Assembly: GCF_963675165.1 (NCBI RefSeq) | Contig: NC_087384.1 | Coordinates: 669,001 to 733,000 of the forward strand | DNA from: Halichondria panicea | Lineage: Eukaryota > Porifera > Demospongiae > Suberitida > Halichondriidae | Direction of reading: 5' to 3' | DNA: 64,000 nt | Part shown: positions 20,401-35,400 of the stretch, one piece after another | Layout: each line of letters starts with the position of its first letter | Numbering within the stretch: the first letter of the stretch is position 1 | Notes under the pieces: model-generated | What the model was told of the DNA's origin: nothing | Seen by the model: only the letters and a program-made list of their open reading frames with translations | The model's database searches: none | Translations under genes and position numbers: made by a program

Positions 20401-23400
20401 AGACCCCTCACCAGTCTAGCAGGGGGTGGGCAAGCACACACGTAATTATATATGGACACGTAGGCTGTATAATGTGTACAGCTACTGTACGTATGGAACA
20501 TTTCTGAATTACAAATTTGAATGCATTGTATTAATACCAAGAGTATAATATGACAGAGAAGAGAGTATCGAACGTTGATAGATTACATCACCCACACGCT
20601 TGGATTGGTCAGTGAGAAAATTCCAAGCTTGTGACAGATATAGGAAGTCACATTACTCTCCGCATACATCTGATGTACAGTACGCCTACGTTCGATACTC
20701 TCTTCTCTATTATAATTTATACTCTTGGTGGGAGTCACATAAAATAATTGTTCTGTGTGTTTGTGTTACTTGGTGTCAGTGTCAGTCCTGTGCATCATCT
20801 GCATGATCTCGACCATGTGCAGGTCAATGGGCACGTTGGGACCACGCTGCACAGCCAACACTGCATCAACCACCACCTGTGTGGGCAGAGATAGAGAAAC
20901 AATAATGTCTGAACTGAAACCAATATGAGAATAGGCTAGGCATATAATTCAATAGGCCTATAATGCAAACAAACCAAAATTTATACAGGTCGCACAATAC
21001 ATACATGTAGATATATTGAAGTGTGTACATGCAGAATACAGTGTCAAGCTAGAAAATATATAGCTAGGGATGTTTCTCATATATACCAGTAGTACTGTGG
21101 GGTAGACTCCCCGTAGTAGCTAGCACATGTATACAGTTTGTACGATGCACAGACCTCAGTGAGAATGGTTGCCACTTGTTTGGATAGCTTGGTGCAGAGA
21201 GAGGTCCTGGCCACACAGATGAGTGTCTCCCTGTCCATCTCCTTGGAGACCTTCACACTCTCCAATACCTGTGTATGTGTGGTGGATGAAGGCATGTAAT
21301 AAATTATGTAATAAAAGAGCAAAGAGGCTTTTTTACAGAAGGCACAAGCAAACACCACACACAAATTTAAATAGAATTCATAATTATGGTTGTATGCATA
21401 ACGTAATCATAGGTGTGGTTAATTTCAAAAATGGGCGAGCCTCATGTGTTTTAAAAGTGAAGCACTTATTTTAGCACAAAAATGGAAATCGAGATAGATA
21501 CTCTAATCTCCCAAAAAGTGAAGGTGACTCTGACCAACTGGGTACGCTTGAGCAACGCCCCCCTCCTCCTAACGAGAGCATCAGCCGTTCAATGGAATGA
21601 CTATGTCTTTGTGCTAGCTAGTGACGGTACAACACTTCTCTACCACAGCAAACACAATATGTGGTCGATGCTGTCTAAGTCACCCCATACAAGTGTCAAC
21701 CTTGCCCCGGCCTTGACCCTCTATAATGACAGAATTATCACGATGTCTGAGAGAGGAGAAATGTCTACATTTGATTCCCAACTGTGCCAGTGGACAATGG
21801 TTAAAGATATGAATATGTCCGAGGGTAGGGGACCACGAATCATTGCCAGTGACAACAACATTCTCTACTCTGTTGTCGACTTTAAATCAAAAGGGCAGCA
21901 AAAACAAGCCCGAAAAGGAGGACCGCTACAGTTTGAGCTTGTCGCACAAACGGTCAGCCCTAAACACACTGACTGCACTGTCTTCTCGTACAACACAAGC
22001 TCTAAATGGGAGAAGATCTGTGAGATCAGATCAAGCCCTCTCCAATCTGCAGCAGTGGTTGGTGGAACCTTGTTTGTCCTTGCTGGACAAGAAATGTTCA
22101 AATTGACTCTGCCAGTAGAACTAAAAATGGCTACAACCAAAGGTGGCAGTATATCTAAAACCAACGCTACCGCAACCGCCAGCACTCATCGGGGTGGGGT
22201 CCAGAGGGCCGCCAACATATTTTACTGGAAATCCCCTCCCCCGCGAGAGTATTCCTAGAAACCTACCCCCCCAACAACAACAACCGATACTACAGTCCAC
22301 AATAGCCTGTGCCAGTCCTATGTACGCGGGATCAACTCTCCACGCCACTAAAGATACTCTATTCTCTTTCGGAGGGCGGGACAAAGACAACCTGACGTGT
22401 TACGATATAACCCCGACACTGACACCTGGGAGAGTGCCGGCTACATGAGGAGTGCTCGCTACAATGTTGCTGCGGTAACCGTACAAGATACGATAATGAA
22501 TGTGATTGTGCTAGGAGGAAGCCTCGGAAGCAGTGAGCATATCATGACGCAACGACAAGTACACAGTGATCCTGTAGTAATACACGATCCCTCACCTCCT
22601 CCTCCTACCTGGGACAACAAGACGAGCATTGTAGAAAAATGCACAGTCAACTAAACAGTGTACATGAACTACATACTATCAGTGTATACACAACTAAAGA
22701 GATTTATTTTGTGAATGTTAGTTATACAAGCCAGTTCTCCCAACCATGTAATGCATATAACGTACCTACAAATACAAAACAAATAATGGTATTGGTCCAT
22801 GGATAACGGATAGGCTATTAACACACATGAAACGCCTGCAGTCAACTGAACATTATACATGCATATTATAAGATCTAATATATCCACACTCTCTAACACC
22901 TGTGTATGTGTGGTGGACGAGGTTATGTGAAATAGCACATGCACATTGTATTGTTAACTGAACCGAAACAATAGTTCAATGGTGTTTTCATTACTGAGTG
23001 GTTGTGGCACTTAGGGTCGTCCCGAAGGCCTTAATGGGCTCATGTGATCTCAAGTGATCTACATGACTTGTGTGCATCATTAAGTGGTTTAACTACACAG
23101 CCAACACAAGATGGAGGATTATAGTACCCACTTCCAGGGAACAAAAGTGACTCTGACCAACTGGGTACGCCTGAACAACGCCCCCCTCCTCCTACCAAGA
23201 GCATCAGCTGTCCAATGGAATGACTTCGTCTTTGTGCTAGCTAGTGACGATACAGCACTGCTCTACCACAGGAAACATAACATCTGGTCCATGCTGCCTA
23301 AGTCACCCTATAGCTACTTCAACCTCACCCCGGCCTTGACTCTCCATAATGGCCAGATTCTCACGATGTCTGCAAATGGAGAAGTATCCACGTTTAATCC

Positions 23401-26400
23401 CCAGCTGTGCCGGTGGGCAGTGCTTCATGACATGCGTATGGAAGTGGGCAACAGACCGAGACTCCTTGTCAGTTCCAACAACATTCTCTACTCTGTTGTT
23501 GACTTTAAAACACGAGTGCAGCAAGTGCAGCAAGAACAAGGCCTACATGGAGGAGGGCTAAAGCTAGGAAGAGGGCCGCTAGGAGGAGTGCTACCACAAA
23601 ATTTCGGCCAACAACAAGCTTCCTCCAGACACACCGACAGCACTGTATTCTTGTACAACTCAAAATCTAAGTGGGTAAAAATCAATGAGATTGGATCCAG
23701 TCCTCTTAAATCTGCAGCAGTGGTTGATGGAACCTTATTTGTTCTAGCTGGACAAGATATGTTCAAATTGACTCTGCCAGCGGAAACAAAGGTGGCAGCA
23801 AATCCAAAACTAGAAAGTAACACAAAGCTAGCTACAGCAGCGCAAACAGTCACTGGGCTCTTTAGTACGCAAGCAGGAACAAGATCACCGTTTGGAATAA
23901 ACGCCATTCCCCCCCAGAAAGTGCCTAGAAACCAACCAGTCCCACAACAAGTACTACAATCCGCGACAGCCTGTGCCAGTCCTATGTACGCGGGATCAAC
24001 CCTCCACGCCATTAAAGATACTCTCTTCTCTTTCGGAGGGCGGGACGAGGACAACCAACCAACATCTGACGTGTTACGATATAACCCCGACACTGACACC
24101 TGGGAGAGTGCCGGCTACATGAGGAGCTGTAGATACAATGTTGCTGTGGCAACCGTACAAGATACGACAATGGATGTGATTGTGCTAGGAGGCAGCCTCG
24201 GAAGCAGTGAGCATATCATGACGCAACAAGTGCGCCCTCCAAGTAAACCTGTAGTACAGGATTTATTTGGAAATTATGGTCCACAGTTGGTAGCCCCTCC
24301 ATCTCCCTCCCCTCCTACCTGGGACAACAAGACCAGCATCATAGAGAAATGCACAGTCAACTAAACAGTGTACACTAGCTACATGTAAGACTAGCGTATA
24401 GAAAATATAAATTTGTAGCGAAGAATGAATTGCCATTAATTTTGATAAGATAATTTCAATCATGTGATCCAAACAAAAACATTGTACAAACCGAAGATAC
24501 AAAAAAATGTTGGCAGGTGGAAATAATGACAATAAACTAAGAGATTGAATGAGTATTATGATTAACACAGTGTGTGGCCGCTGTATTATTATGTAGAAGT
24601 TAATTAACATATCAGACAATAATTATGGTACAATATACACGATGTACAATGACAATTATTGTACTCCGTCCAATGGAATGATTACATCAAAATAATATGA
24701 ACGTGACAGCTGTACATGTAGCAATCAATACAGTAGTCTAGCAACGAGTGTATTGGGTATGACTCAACCGAAAATGTGCTGTAAAATAGGCCAACAAAAT
24801 TATGTACACTGCAGCTAATTTAGCAATTACAAGCTCATTGTGTATGTAAGAGAACACGTACCATATAAGTTCCGGCAATTGTTCCGGCAATTGAACAATT
24901 CATATTATTGTACAGTGGCACAATCAATCATGTGATCTGCAAATTTAGCTCTTGGCTAAAAATGGCTAGTGACAAAAAGTCTAAAGCGGTACTTCGTTTT
25001 CACAAATCACCAGTTGCAATCAACATAAGACTAAAGACAACAGTGACTCTGACCAACTGGGTACGCCTGAACAATGCCCCCCTCCTCCTACCGAGAGCAT
25101 CAGCCGTCCAATGGAATGACTACATCTTTGTGCTAGCTAGTGATGGCACAGCATTGCTCTACCATGCTACAAATGCTATGTGGTCTGTTCTAATAAGCTG
25201 CAACGAAACACTGCCACCAGAAGGTCCCCCACCACTAGCCCTGTACAAAGGTGAAGTCATAACTGTATCCATCAATGGGACGGTGTTATGTTATAGTAAA
25301 CGTGCAAGTCAGTGGAAGGAGTGTCCTGAGCTTAAAATGGATTTAAAATACAGCTACATTCACTCCATTGCAATGATGAGTGATAGAAACAACTTGTATG
25401 TTATCATGTACTATGGTAGCCGATCAAATCCAATTTATGGCTCTCAGGCATGCCATGTCTTTAGCTACAGCTCTGGTCATAGTTGGGAAAAGATCAGTGA
25501 TATGGAAGCTCCACGCAGTATCACCTTTAAATCAGCAGCACTGGCTGGCTCTTCCCTATACATTCAATCAGGGAAAAAGATACACAAGCTAGCAATCGAA
25601 GGCTTGAAAACTGCCGAGCTGGTACCGGAGCTATCACCAGCAAAGAAACAAAAAACAGAAGAATTCGTGCAAATGACATCACCAAACATGCCTCCTTTAA
25701 AAGGATCAACTCTTCACGCCATTAACAACGAGCTATTCTCTTTCGGAGGGCGGGACGAGAACAACCAACCAACATCTGACGTGTTACGATATAACCCCGA
25801 CACTGACACCTGGGAGAGTGCCGGCTACTTGAGGAGTGCTCGCTACAATGTTGCTGTGGCAAACGTTGAGATTGATACGAAGAAAGAAGTTTTTGTACTC
25901 GGAGGAAGCTTTGGGAGCAAGAGCTTACAGACACCGCTCAAGGTACATGCACCATCGACAATATCAAGCACGACATCATCGAACGATGATTGGGAATGTT
26001 CCACATCGATGATGGAGAAGTGTGTAGTATAGTGACTATAGTGCTGACTTACTGTATAGTTAATAATTATAATACATGACTGGTAGCATCAAGATAGTAA
26101 TTGTATGCGTATACAGTAATGCAGGCAGTTAGTGTTTCAGTCAATATTATAAACATACTTGAGTAAACTAAGAACATACAAACACTTAATTACTAGATGC
26201 AGGACATTATCAATGAATTCACTCACTGCAACTATACACACGATTAGTTACACCCACTTTTAGTTCAAAATCACGAAACAAGAGCGGCAATGGTAAGTAA
26301 CGCAGTATCATATAATAATAAAATTAGTCAATGACATATCTTTGTATTCCATCACAGGCTTCACTAGACCCTCCCCCTGTCACACCATCGAAGGTGACTC

Positions 26401-29400
26401 TGACCAACTGGGTACGCCTGAACAACGCCCCCCTCCTCCTACCGAGAGCATCAGCCGTCCAATGGAATGACTACGTTTTTGTTCTAGCTAGTGACGGTAC
26501 AACACTGCTATATCGCAACAAACATGATATGTGGTCCATGCTGTCTAAATCACCCTATACAAGTGACAACCTTGCCTCAGCCTTGACCCTGCATAAAGGC
26601 AGAATTCTGACGATGTCTTTGAAAGGAGAAGTGTCTACATTTGATTCCAAGCTGTGCCAGTGGACTGCGCTTAAAGATATGAACATGTCCGAGGATAGTG
26701 GACCACGAATCATTGTCACTGACAATAACATTCTCTACTCTGTTGTCAACTTAAAATCATCGGTACAGCAACGACAACATGTTAGTGGGTTAAACCAACA
26801 AGCTAGCCAGTGCACTGTATTCTCGTATGATCCAAGCTCTAAGTGGGTAAAAATCTGTGAGTTTGGATCAAGCCCTCTCAAATCTGCAGCAGTGGTTGGT
26901 GGAACCTTGTTTGTTCATACTGGACAAGAAATGTTCAAATTGACTCAGCCAACACAACTAACAATGCAGTAGAAACGAAAGTGGTAGCAAATCCAAAACT
27001 AGAAGAAAATACAAAGCTACCATCAGCGCAAATAACCACTGAGTTTAAATTAGGTACGCAAGCACCGGCCACCTTCATTGCACAAGCACCAACAGTACAA
27101 TCTACTAGAATTTCTGGAAAACAAACCATCTTCCCCAAAAGATTCCTGGAAACATATTCACTCCACAGTTCGCGACAGCTTGTGCCAGTCCTGCGTATGC
27201 GGGATCAACTCTCCATGCCATTAAAGATACTCTCTTTTCTATCGGAGGGCGGGACGAGGACAATCAACCAACATCTGACGTGTTACGATATAACCCCGAC
27301 ACTGACACCTGGGAGAGTGCCGGCTACATGAGGAGTGCTCGCTACAATGTTGCTGTGGCAACTGTACAAGATACGACAATGGATGTGATCGTGCTAGGAG
27401 GGAGCCTCGGAAGCAGTGAGCATATCATGACGCAACGACTGAACCTGCCAAATGAACCTGTAGTACAGGCATCTTCTAATGGTGGTTTGTTCGGCCGGCC
27501 ATCCCCACAACGTCCTCCTACCTGGGACAACAAGACTAGCATCATAGAGAAATGCACAGTCAACTAAACTAAGAACTACACATACAACTAGCTAGTGTTT
27601 AAATATGTAGCAAATATTTTATGTTGTGGGATTGCCTTTTATAGTAGTGATTAAATGTATTTTAAAATTTGTAGCTATAATTATAGTAGAATCGCCATTT
27701 AATAGTCATCATAAATTATGTGATGCAAACAAAAAAGCGCTATTAAAAAAAATGCAGGCACGTGATTGAATGAATGTCTATTGTTAATAATTAACACAGC
27801 GTGTGGCATGTATGTGAAGCAATTAATACAGTAGTCTAGCAACGAGTGTATCGGTTATCATTCAACTAGAAATATGCTGTGAAGTGAGGCCAACACAATT
27901 ATGTACACTGCAGACCATTTAGTAATTACAAAACTCATTGTACGCACACAACAATTGAACACAAACTAAGTTCAGTTGAGCAATTCAATTTTGTATCTAG
28001 TAGTACATGCACTTGAAACGCAAACCACTACGTACAATATCGTGGCATGAAAACAGTAAGAGGCATGAATATAGGGTTTGTACATAAAATACAATGTAGC
28101 AACCATTTTAATATTCATATTTAGATTAAAAAATAACTGTGTGGTTGCGTATATAAACAAATACATCATAAATATTGGGTATTTCCCAACATGGGCTCAG
28201 GTGACCTAAATTATTCTCCACATGGTTAGCTAAATACACAACAGAAGTCAAGATGGATACACACTCTCCAACCTCCTCCAAGAAATCGAAGGTGACTCTG
28301 ACCAACTGGGTACGCCTAAACAACGCCCCCCCTCCTCCTACCGAGATGATACATACTCTCTTTCGGAGGGCATGACGAGGACAACCAACCAACATCTGAC
28401 GTGTTACGATATAACCCCGACACTGACACCTGGGAGAGTGCCGGCTACATGAGGAGCTGTAGATACAATGTTGCTGTGGCAACCGTACAAGATACGACAA
28501 TGAATGTGATCGTGCTAGGAGGAAGTATAAAATTATACCCAAAACATACATTGAATCTTTGCGCTACAATTTGTACGCTGGTAGTACACATACATATGTA
28601 GCATACATGTACACTGTTCAATTGACTGTGCATTTTTCTACAATGCTGGTTTTCTACAATGCTTACATCACTTTCTACTGCCCGCTCTGTCATAGGGAAC
28701 TCACTGCTACGTAGTGGTTTGCGTTTCAAGTGCATGTACTACTAGATACAAAATTGAATTGCTCAACTGAACTTAGTTTGTGTTCAATTGTTGTGTGCGT
28801 ACAATGAGTTTTGTAATTACTAAATGGTCTGCAGTGTACATAATTGTGTTGGCCTCACTTCACAGCATATTTCAAGTTGAATGATAACCGATACACTCGT
28901 TGCTAGCAGTGAGTTCCCTATGACAGAGCGGGCAGTAGAAAGTGATGTAAGCATTGTAGAAAACCAGCATTGTAGAAAAATGCACAGTCAATTGAACAGT
29001 GTACATGCATGCTACATATGTATGTGTACTACCAGCGTACAAATTGTAGTGCAAAGATTCAATGTATGTTTTGGGTATAATTTTATAGTCAAGTCAACAA
29101 CATTTTCTCTCAACCATGTGGCACACACATGTATATTGTACAAATACAACTAAGAAAATGAAAGTGGTAGGCAGATCCACTGCATCGCATAAGCTAGTAC
29201 AGTGACTTCAATATTGTCGTGTGTGTAAATAGATAACTAAGATACTATCGACATGGCGACCAATTTTTGTTACAAATGGCCCTCCATAAGATACGACAAC
29301 AGTGCCTAGCAAACTAGCATGAAGAGCTTATTAATTAAAATAATGATCGACAACATTCTAATACAGTATCGTCAGATTACATCCATGTATACTGGTAGCT

Positions 29401-32400
29401 GTGACTAAAACAAGGCCACCAGAGAGAGGGTGAGAAAGATTCAATATGTTGGTTGTCTAGTATGTTCAACAGCAGAAGCGAGAGATGGGAGACGGGAAAA
29501 GGGATATAGCAAAGTGATGACACACATGCAGTCAATTGAAAAATAATACAGTCATATACATTATAAGATCTAAAATTACTGATACAAAATTGTAGCAACA
29601 ATTGTAATTGTGTCATTGACTAACAATGATCTCAATCATGTGTATTTGGTGTGTGTGGGAGTAACTTTTTTGACCACACAATAGTGTACAGAGAAATCAT
29701 ATGGGCATTATCTCTAAAAATAGCTCATGTGACCTAAAGTAAACAAGGTTATATTCTCTAGTATACTGTTAGCTAAATACACAACAGAAGTCAAGATGGA
29801 TACATACTCTCCAACCTCCTCCAAGAAATCGAAGGTGACTCTGACCAACTGGGTACGCCTGAACAACGCCCCCCTCCTCCTACCGAGAGCATCAGCCGTC
29901 CAATGGAATGACTACGTCTTCGTGCTAGCTAGAGATGGTACAGCACTTCTCTACCACAGCAAACACAACATGTGGTCCATGGTGTCTAAATCACCCTATA
30001 CAAGTGTCAACCTTGCCCCGGCCTTGACTCTCCATAACAGCAGAATTCTCACGATGTCTGTGAATGGAGAAGTGTCTACCTTTGATTCCCAACTATGCCA
30101 GTGGACAATGGTTAAAGATATGAATATGTCCGAGGGGAGGGGACCACGAATCATTGCCAGTGACAACAACATTCTCTACTCTGTTGTCGACTTCAAATCA
30201 CAAGTGCAGCAGCAACATGTAATAGGAGGGATACGGCTAGTAGGAGGAGGAGGGCTACAGCTAGGAGGAGGGCTGTACCAACAAGCTAGCGAGTGCACTG
30301 TATTCTCGTATGATCCAAGCTCTAAGTGGGAGAAGATCTGTGAGATTGGATCAAGCCCTCTCAAATCTGCAGCAGTGGTTGGTAGAACCTTGTTTGTTCA
30401 AGCTGGAGAGAAGATGTTCAAATTGACTATGCCAGCACAACTAAAAATGGCTACAAATCAAAAAATTGACGACTTTTCAAAGCCAATAACTACTGGGCTC
30501 AACTTCGGTTTCCCACCTCCACAACGACTACTACATTCCGCGACAGCCTGTGCCAGTCCTACGTACGCGGGATCAACTCTCCATGCTATTAAAGATACTC
30601 TCTTCTCTTTCGGAGGGCGGGACGGGGACAACCAACCAACATCTGACGTGTTACGATATAACCCCGACACTGACACCTGGGAGAGTGCCGGCTACATGAG
30701 GAGCTGTAGATATAATGTTGCTGTGGCAACCGCACAAGATACGACAATGGATGTGATTGTGCTAGGAGGAAGCCTCGGAAGCAGCGCGCACATCATGACG
30801 CAACGACTGAACCCGCCAAGTGAACATGTAGTACAAAGTCAACCATGTAGTGGTTTACAGTTGGGGACCTCTCCACCTCCCTCCCCTCCTACCTGGGACA
30901 ACAAGACTAGCATCATAGAGAAATGCACATTCAACTAAACAGTGTACACTAGCTAAGACTACCGTATAGAAAATATAAATTTGTAGCGAAGAATGAATTG
31001 CCATTTGATAAGATAATTTCAATCATGTGATCCAAACAAAAACATTGTACAAACCGAAGATACCCCAAAAAATGTTGGCAGGTGGACAATAAAGTATTAC
31101 CGTATAGCGGGTGTATTTCGAGGGTATACATTTTCGAGGAAATGCCTTTAGAAGGTTTTTGCGGATTTAATTGGAATATATAGCGCCTTTTGGCAGCATG
31201 CATGCATGCATGCAATATTAAATTCGCATACCATCGAAATATACCCGCTATACGATAGCTAACAGATCTTGCTTCACATCTCGCACACCGAGGCATAATT
31301 AACAGTTTTAAAAAAGTGACAGCTCTAAATGCTCTAGTCTAGCAACATGGTTATCGAAATGCACTGTGAAACGATCCCAACAAAATTATGTACACTGCAG
31401 CTAATTTCACTGTACACAAGAACTGTAGGAAGATACCATATAAGCTCACAACTATAATTATTATTGTACCGTACCATGTGACACTGTCAATCATGTGATA
31501 CCATTTGGAAAACAGGCTCAAATCTCTGAAGCTAAAAAAATGGTGAGTGACAAACATCTGTTTATAATTACTATCTTATTCTTATTCACACTCAGGCCTC
31601 TCTCTACCCAGTTGAAACCAGCACAAGTGTGCCAAAAAAAAGGTGACTCTGACCAACTGGGTACGTCAGACCAACGCCCCCCTCCTCCTACCGAGAGCAT
31701 CAGCCGTCCAATGGAATGACTACGTCTTCGTGCTAGCTAGTGATGGTACAGCACTTCTCTATCATGCTAAACACGGGATGTGGTCCATGCTACCAAAATG
31801 TCCAATCGAGCAACTGGAGGGAGCTCCACCATTAACAGTACACAAAGGAGAGGTTATCACACTTTCTGATAACAAGCAGGCAAGCTTTCATTTTCACCTC
31901 GGGGATTGGAAAACTCAAAATAACACCTTTCAATTTCTGGAAGATTTAAATCACAGTTCTCACAAAACCAACAAAATAGTGATAGCCAGTTTAGAAGGAT
32001 CACTGTATGCAATCGTCCAGTGGACAGAGGAGAGCGATCTTGGCTACAATTATTCTTCGGAGAAAAATGACATTGAAACGACACAGCATTGTGACGTTTT
32101 ACAAAGCCAAGGAACATGGAAGACAATATGCAGAATAAGAAAAGAAAAACCTCAATCTTTCGAATCTTACGAATCTTTCATATCTAGGGTAACAACTCCC
32201 ACTGCAGCAGTTGTCAAAACACCTCATCTTGAATCTGCAGCAATTGTCGGAACAACTCTCTACGTACGAACTGATGAGCAACTGTGGAAGGTGGCACTAG
32301 CCATGGAAGAAGAAGACAAAACAGAAAATAGATATAAAGCAGTATTTGGCAAAGTTAAAATGACAAAGTTTTTGCCAGTGTCACATTGCTCTAAGCCTCT

Positions 32401-35400
32401 CCACCCGGGATCAACCATCCATGCCGTCAAGAACAGCTTGTTCTCTTTCGGAGGACGGGACGAGGACTATCAACCAATGCCCGACGTGTTAAGATATAAC
32501 CCCGACACTGACACCTGGGAGAGTGCCGGCTACATGAGGAGCTGTAGATACAACGCTACCGTGGCAACCATGAGCCAAGCCGAAAATCTGGATGTAATTG
32601 TTATAGGAGGAAGCTTTGGGGGTAGTCAGTACGTCATGAAACCAAGGTTATACACCGAGACCAAGACTGACAACAAGCAAGACAAAGCTGAGGAGAAGGT
32701 CATCTCAGAATGGGAAGATGCCACCAGTATCGTTGAGAGATGTGCTGTGGAATGAGGCTAACAAAACTATGTACACTGTAGCCAAGTTAGCTATTAGTTA
32801 AAACTCACTGTACACAATAACTGTAGGAGAATAGAATACAAGTACTGTATGAATAATTATAGTTGTCATAATTATGCTCAAAACTAACTACATGTACTTA
32901 GACACTATGATAAGATCTACATGGGAAGTACATGGGAAAAGTGCCTCAGAGCAGGTATACTATGGGACTTAGTATACATAGTATTCCGTTGTCAAGTAAT
33001 TGTATTGTAGTCAAGCGGTTTGAGCATGCGCACTAGTATCTAAATGAGTTAGACACTGTTTTGTCGGTGTCCATGTGATTTAGAAGCCCTCAGCCACTTT
33101 AGTACCCTCGCTACGCTCGGGATACTAAATCAGTGCCTTTGGGCTTCTAAATCCCATAGACACCTCCAAAACAGTGTCTAACTATTATATAATTCAATTC
33201 GGTAAAACAAAAACTGGCACGAAAAAGTGCTTTGTACATAAAATTATAGCAGCTTGCCTGAACAAATTGACAAACATGAATTCAAACATAATACTACTTT
33301 GTGGTTGTGTGTGCATTTATAATTATACAGAGGAATCGTGTGGTTCTGGGGTAATTCCTCAAACCAGGCTCATGTGATCTAGTAACCACATTATTCTATA
33401 GCACATGGTTTGCTACAGTAGAAGTTAAAATGGCGTCCAAGATGGATACACACTCCTCCCCCCTCCAAGAGATCGAAGGTGGGCCGGTTACACACACCTG
33501 AATATTTCACTCATTGTTCCAATACCACACCCACCCACTACACAATGCTTGATGGATAAAACCCGAGTCTATTAAACAAACGCTTGAGCAATGCTTTCTT
33601 TACTATAACAGTATCGTATAGCGGGTAATTTTCGTGGGGTAAAAAATTCGTTCAACTCGAGAAAAAGTGGTTTTCGTGAGTAAAAAAAGTCCCTTTAGTC
33701 TCGTTGCCTGCCTGCATTCCTACATTCCGGTAAGCCACACCTACGTTAAAATTTCGTGGAGGTCAGCTTGCCCACAAAATAACGAATGTTTTACCCCACG
33801 AAAATTACCCGCTATACGGTAGTCTTAGCCTCACAGACATGCATGACTAACTATCATCACATGATTGTCACTTTCAGTTAATAATAACCAAACGAGCAAT
33901 TCTATGTAACAATATATATCTTATCTAACACAGGCTTCACTAGACCCTCCCCCTGTCACACCATCGAAGGTGACTCTGACCAACTGGGTACGTCTGAACA
34001 ACGCCCCCCTCCTCCTACCAAGAGCATCAGCCGTCCAATGTAATGACTACGTCTTCGTGCTAGCTAGCGATGGTGCAGCACTGCTCTATCATGCTAAACA
34101 CGGGATGTGGTCCATGCTACCAAAATGTCCGATCGAGCAACTGGAGGGAGCTCCACCATTAACAGTGCACAAAGGAGAGGTTATCACACTTTCTGATAAG
34201 AAACAGGCAGGCTTTCATTTTCACCTCGGTGAGTGGAAAGCTCAAAGTAACAGCTTTAACTTTCTGCCACATAATACCTCTTACTCTTACAACAAAACAA
34301 CCAACAAAATAGTGATAGCCAGTTTAGAGGGATCACTGTATGCAATTGTCCAGTGGAGAGAGGAGAGATCAGGATATCAAACGATAGAGAGTTGTGATGT
34401 TTTAAAAAAGAGGGGAAAATGGGAGACAGTATGCAGATTAGGAAGATTGATTTTCAATCTGTAACAGTTGTTGGAAAAAATCTCTACTTACGTAATGATG
34501 GACAAATGTGCAAGGTGGCATTAGTCACAGAAGAAGAGGTGGAAAACAAAACAGATCATAAAGCAGCTGCGAAAGTGAAGGAAATAAAAAAAGAAATTTT
34601 GCCCGTGTCAAATTGCTCTAAGCCTCCCCACTCGGGATCAACTCTCCATGCCATTAAAGATACTCTCTTCTCTTTCGGAGGGCGGGACAAAGACAACCAA
34701 CCAACATCTGACGTGTTACGATATAACCCTGTCACTGACACCTGGGAGAGTGCCGGCTACATGAGGAGTGCTCGCTACAATGTTGCTGTGGCAACCATGA
34801 ACCAAGCCGAAAATTTGGATGTAATTGTTATAGGAGGGAGCTTTGGAAGCAGTCAGTATGTCATGAAACCAAGGTTATACACCGAGACAAAGACTGACAA
34901 CAAGCAAGACAACAAGTGGGAAGATGCCACCAGTATCGTTGAGAAATGTGCTGTGGAATGAAGCTAACAAAACTATGTACACTGTAGCCAAAGCGTAGTT
35001 TTAACAACTGTAGGGAGAATAGAAGATTACTGTAACAATAGACTTACTGACAGACATACCTGACTAACTATATTCATATCATTGTCACTTCATCATACAC
35101 AATTAATAGTGAAGAGGGTTTTTAAAAGGCACAAGCAGCCACTACAGTGCGAAGAGGCTTTTTTACAGAAGCCATCGCGCACACATTTAAATAGAATTCA
35201 TAACTGTGTGGTTGTGTGCATAACCATAGTCGTGGGTAATTCTTAAAAAAATGGGCGAGCCTTCATGTGATTAAAAGGTGAACCACTTATCTCTAGCACA
35301 AAAACAAGCAAGATGGATACACACTCTCCAACCTCCTCCCAAAAATCGAAGGTGACTCTGACCAACTGGGTACGCCTGAGCAACGCCCCCCTCCTCCTAT

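Noticed and set aside
23488-24099. Minus-strand frame of 203 codons antisense to kelch 2, with relatives antisense to other copies
   Set aside because: It mirrors the conserved kelch coding strand; its repetition follows from the conservation of the sense genes.
24908-24961. Kelch 3 start at 24908
   Set aside because: The extra residues come from a promoter block shared with kelch 7 and 14, where it is untranslated.
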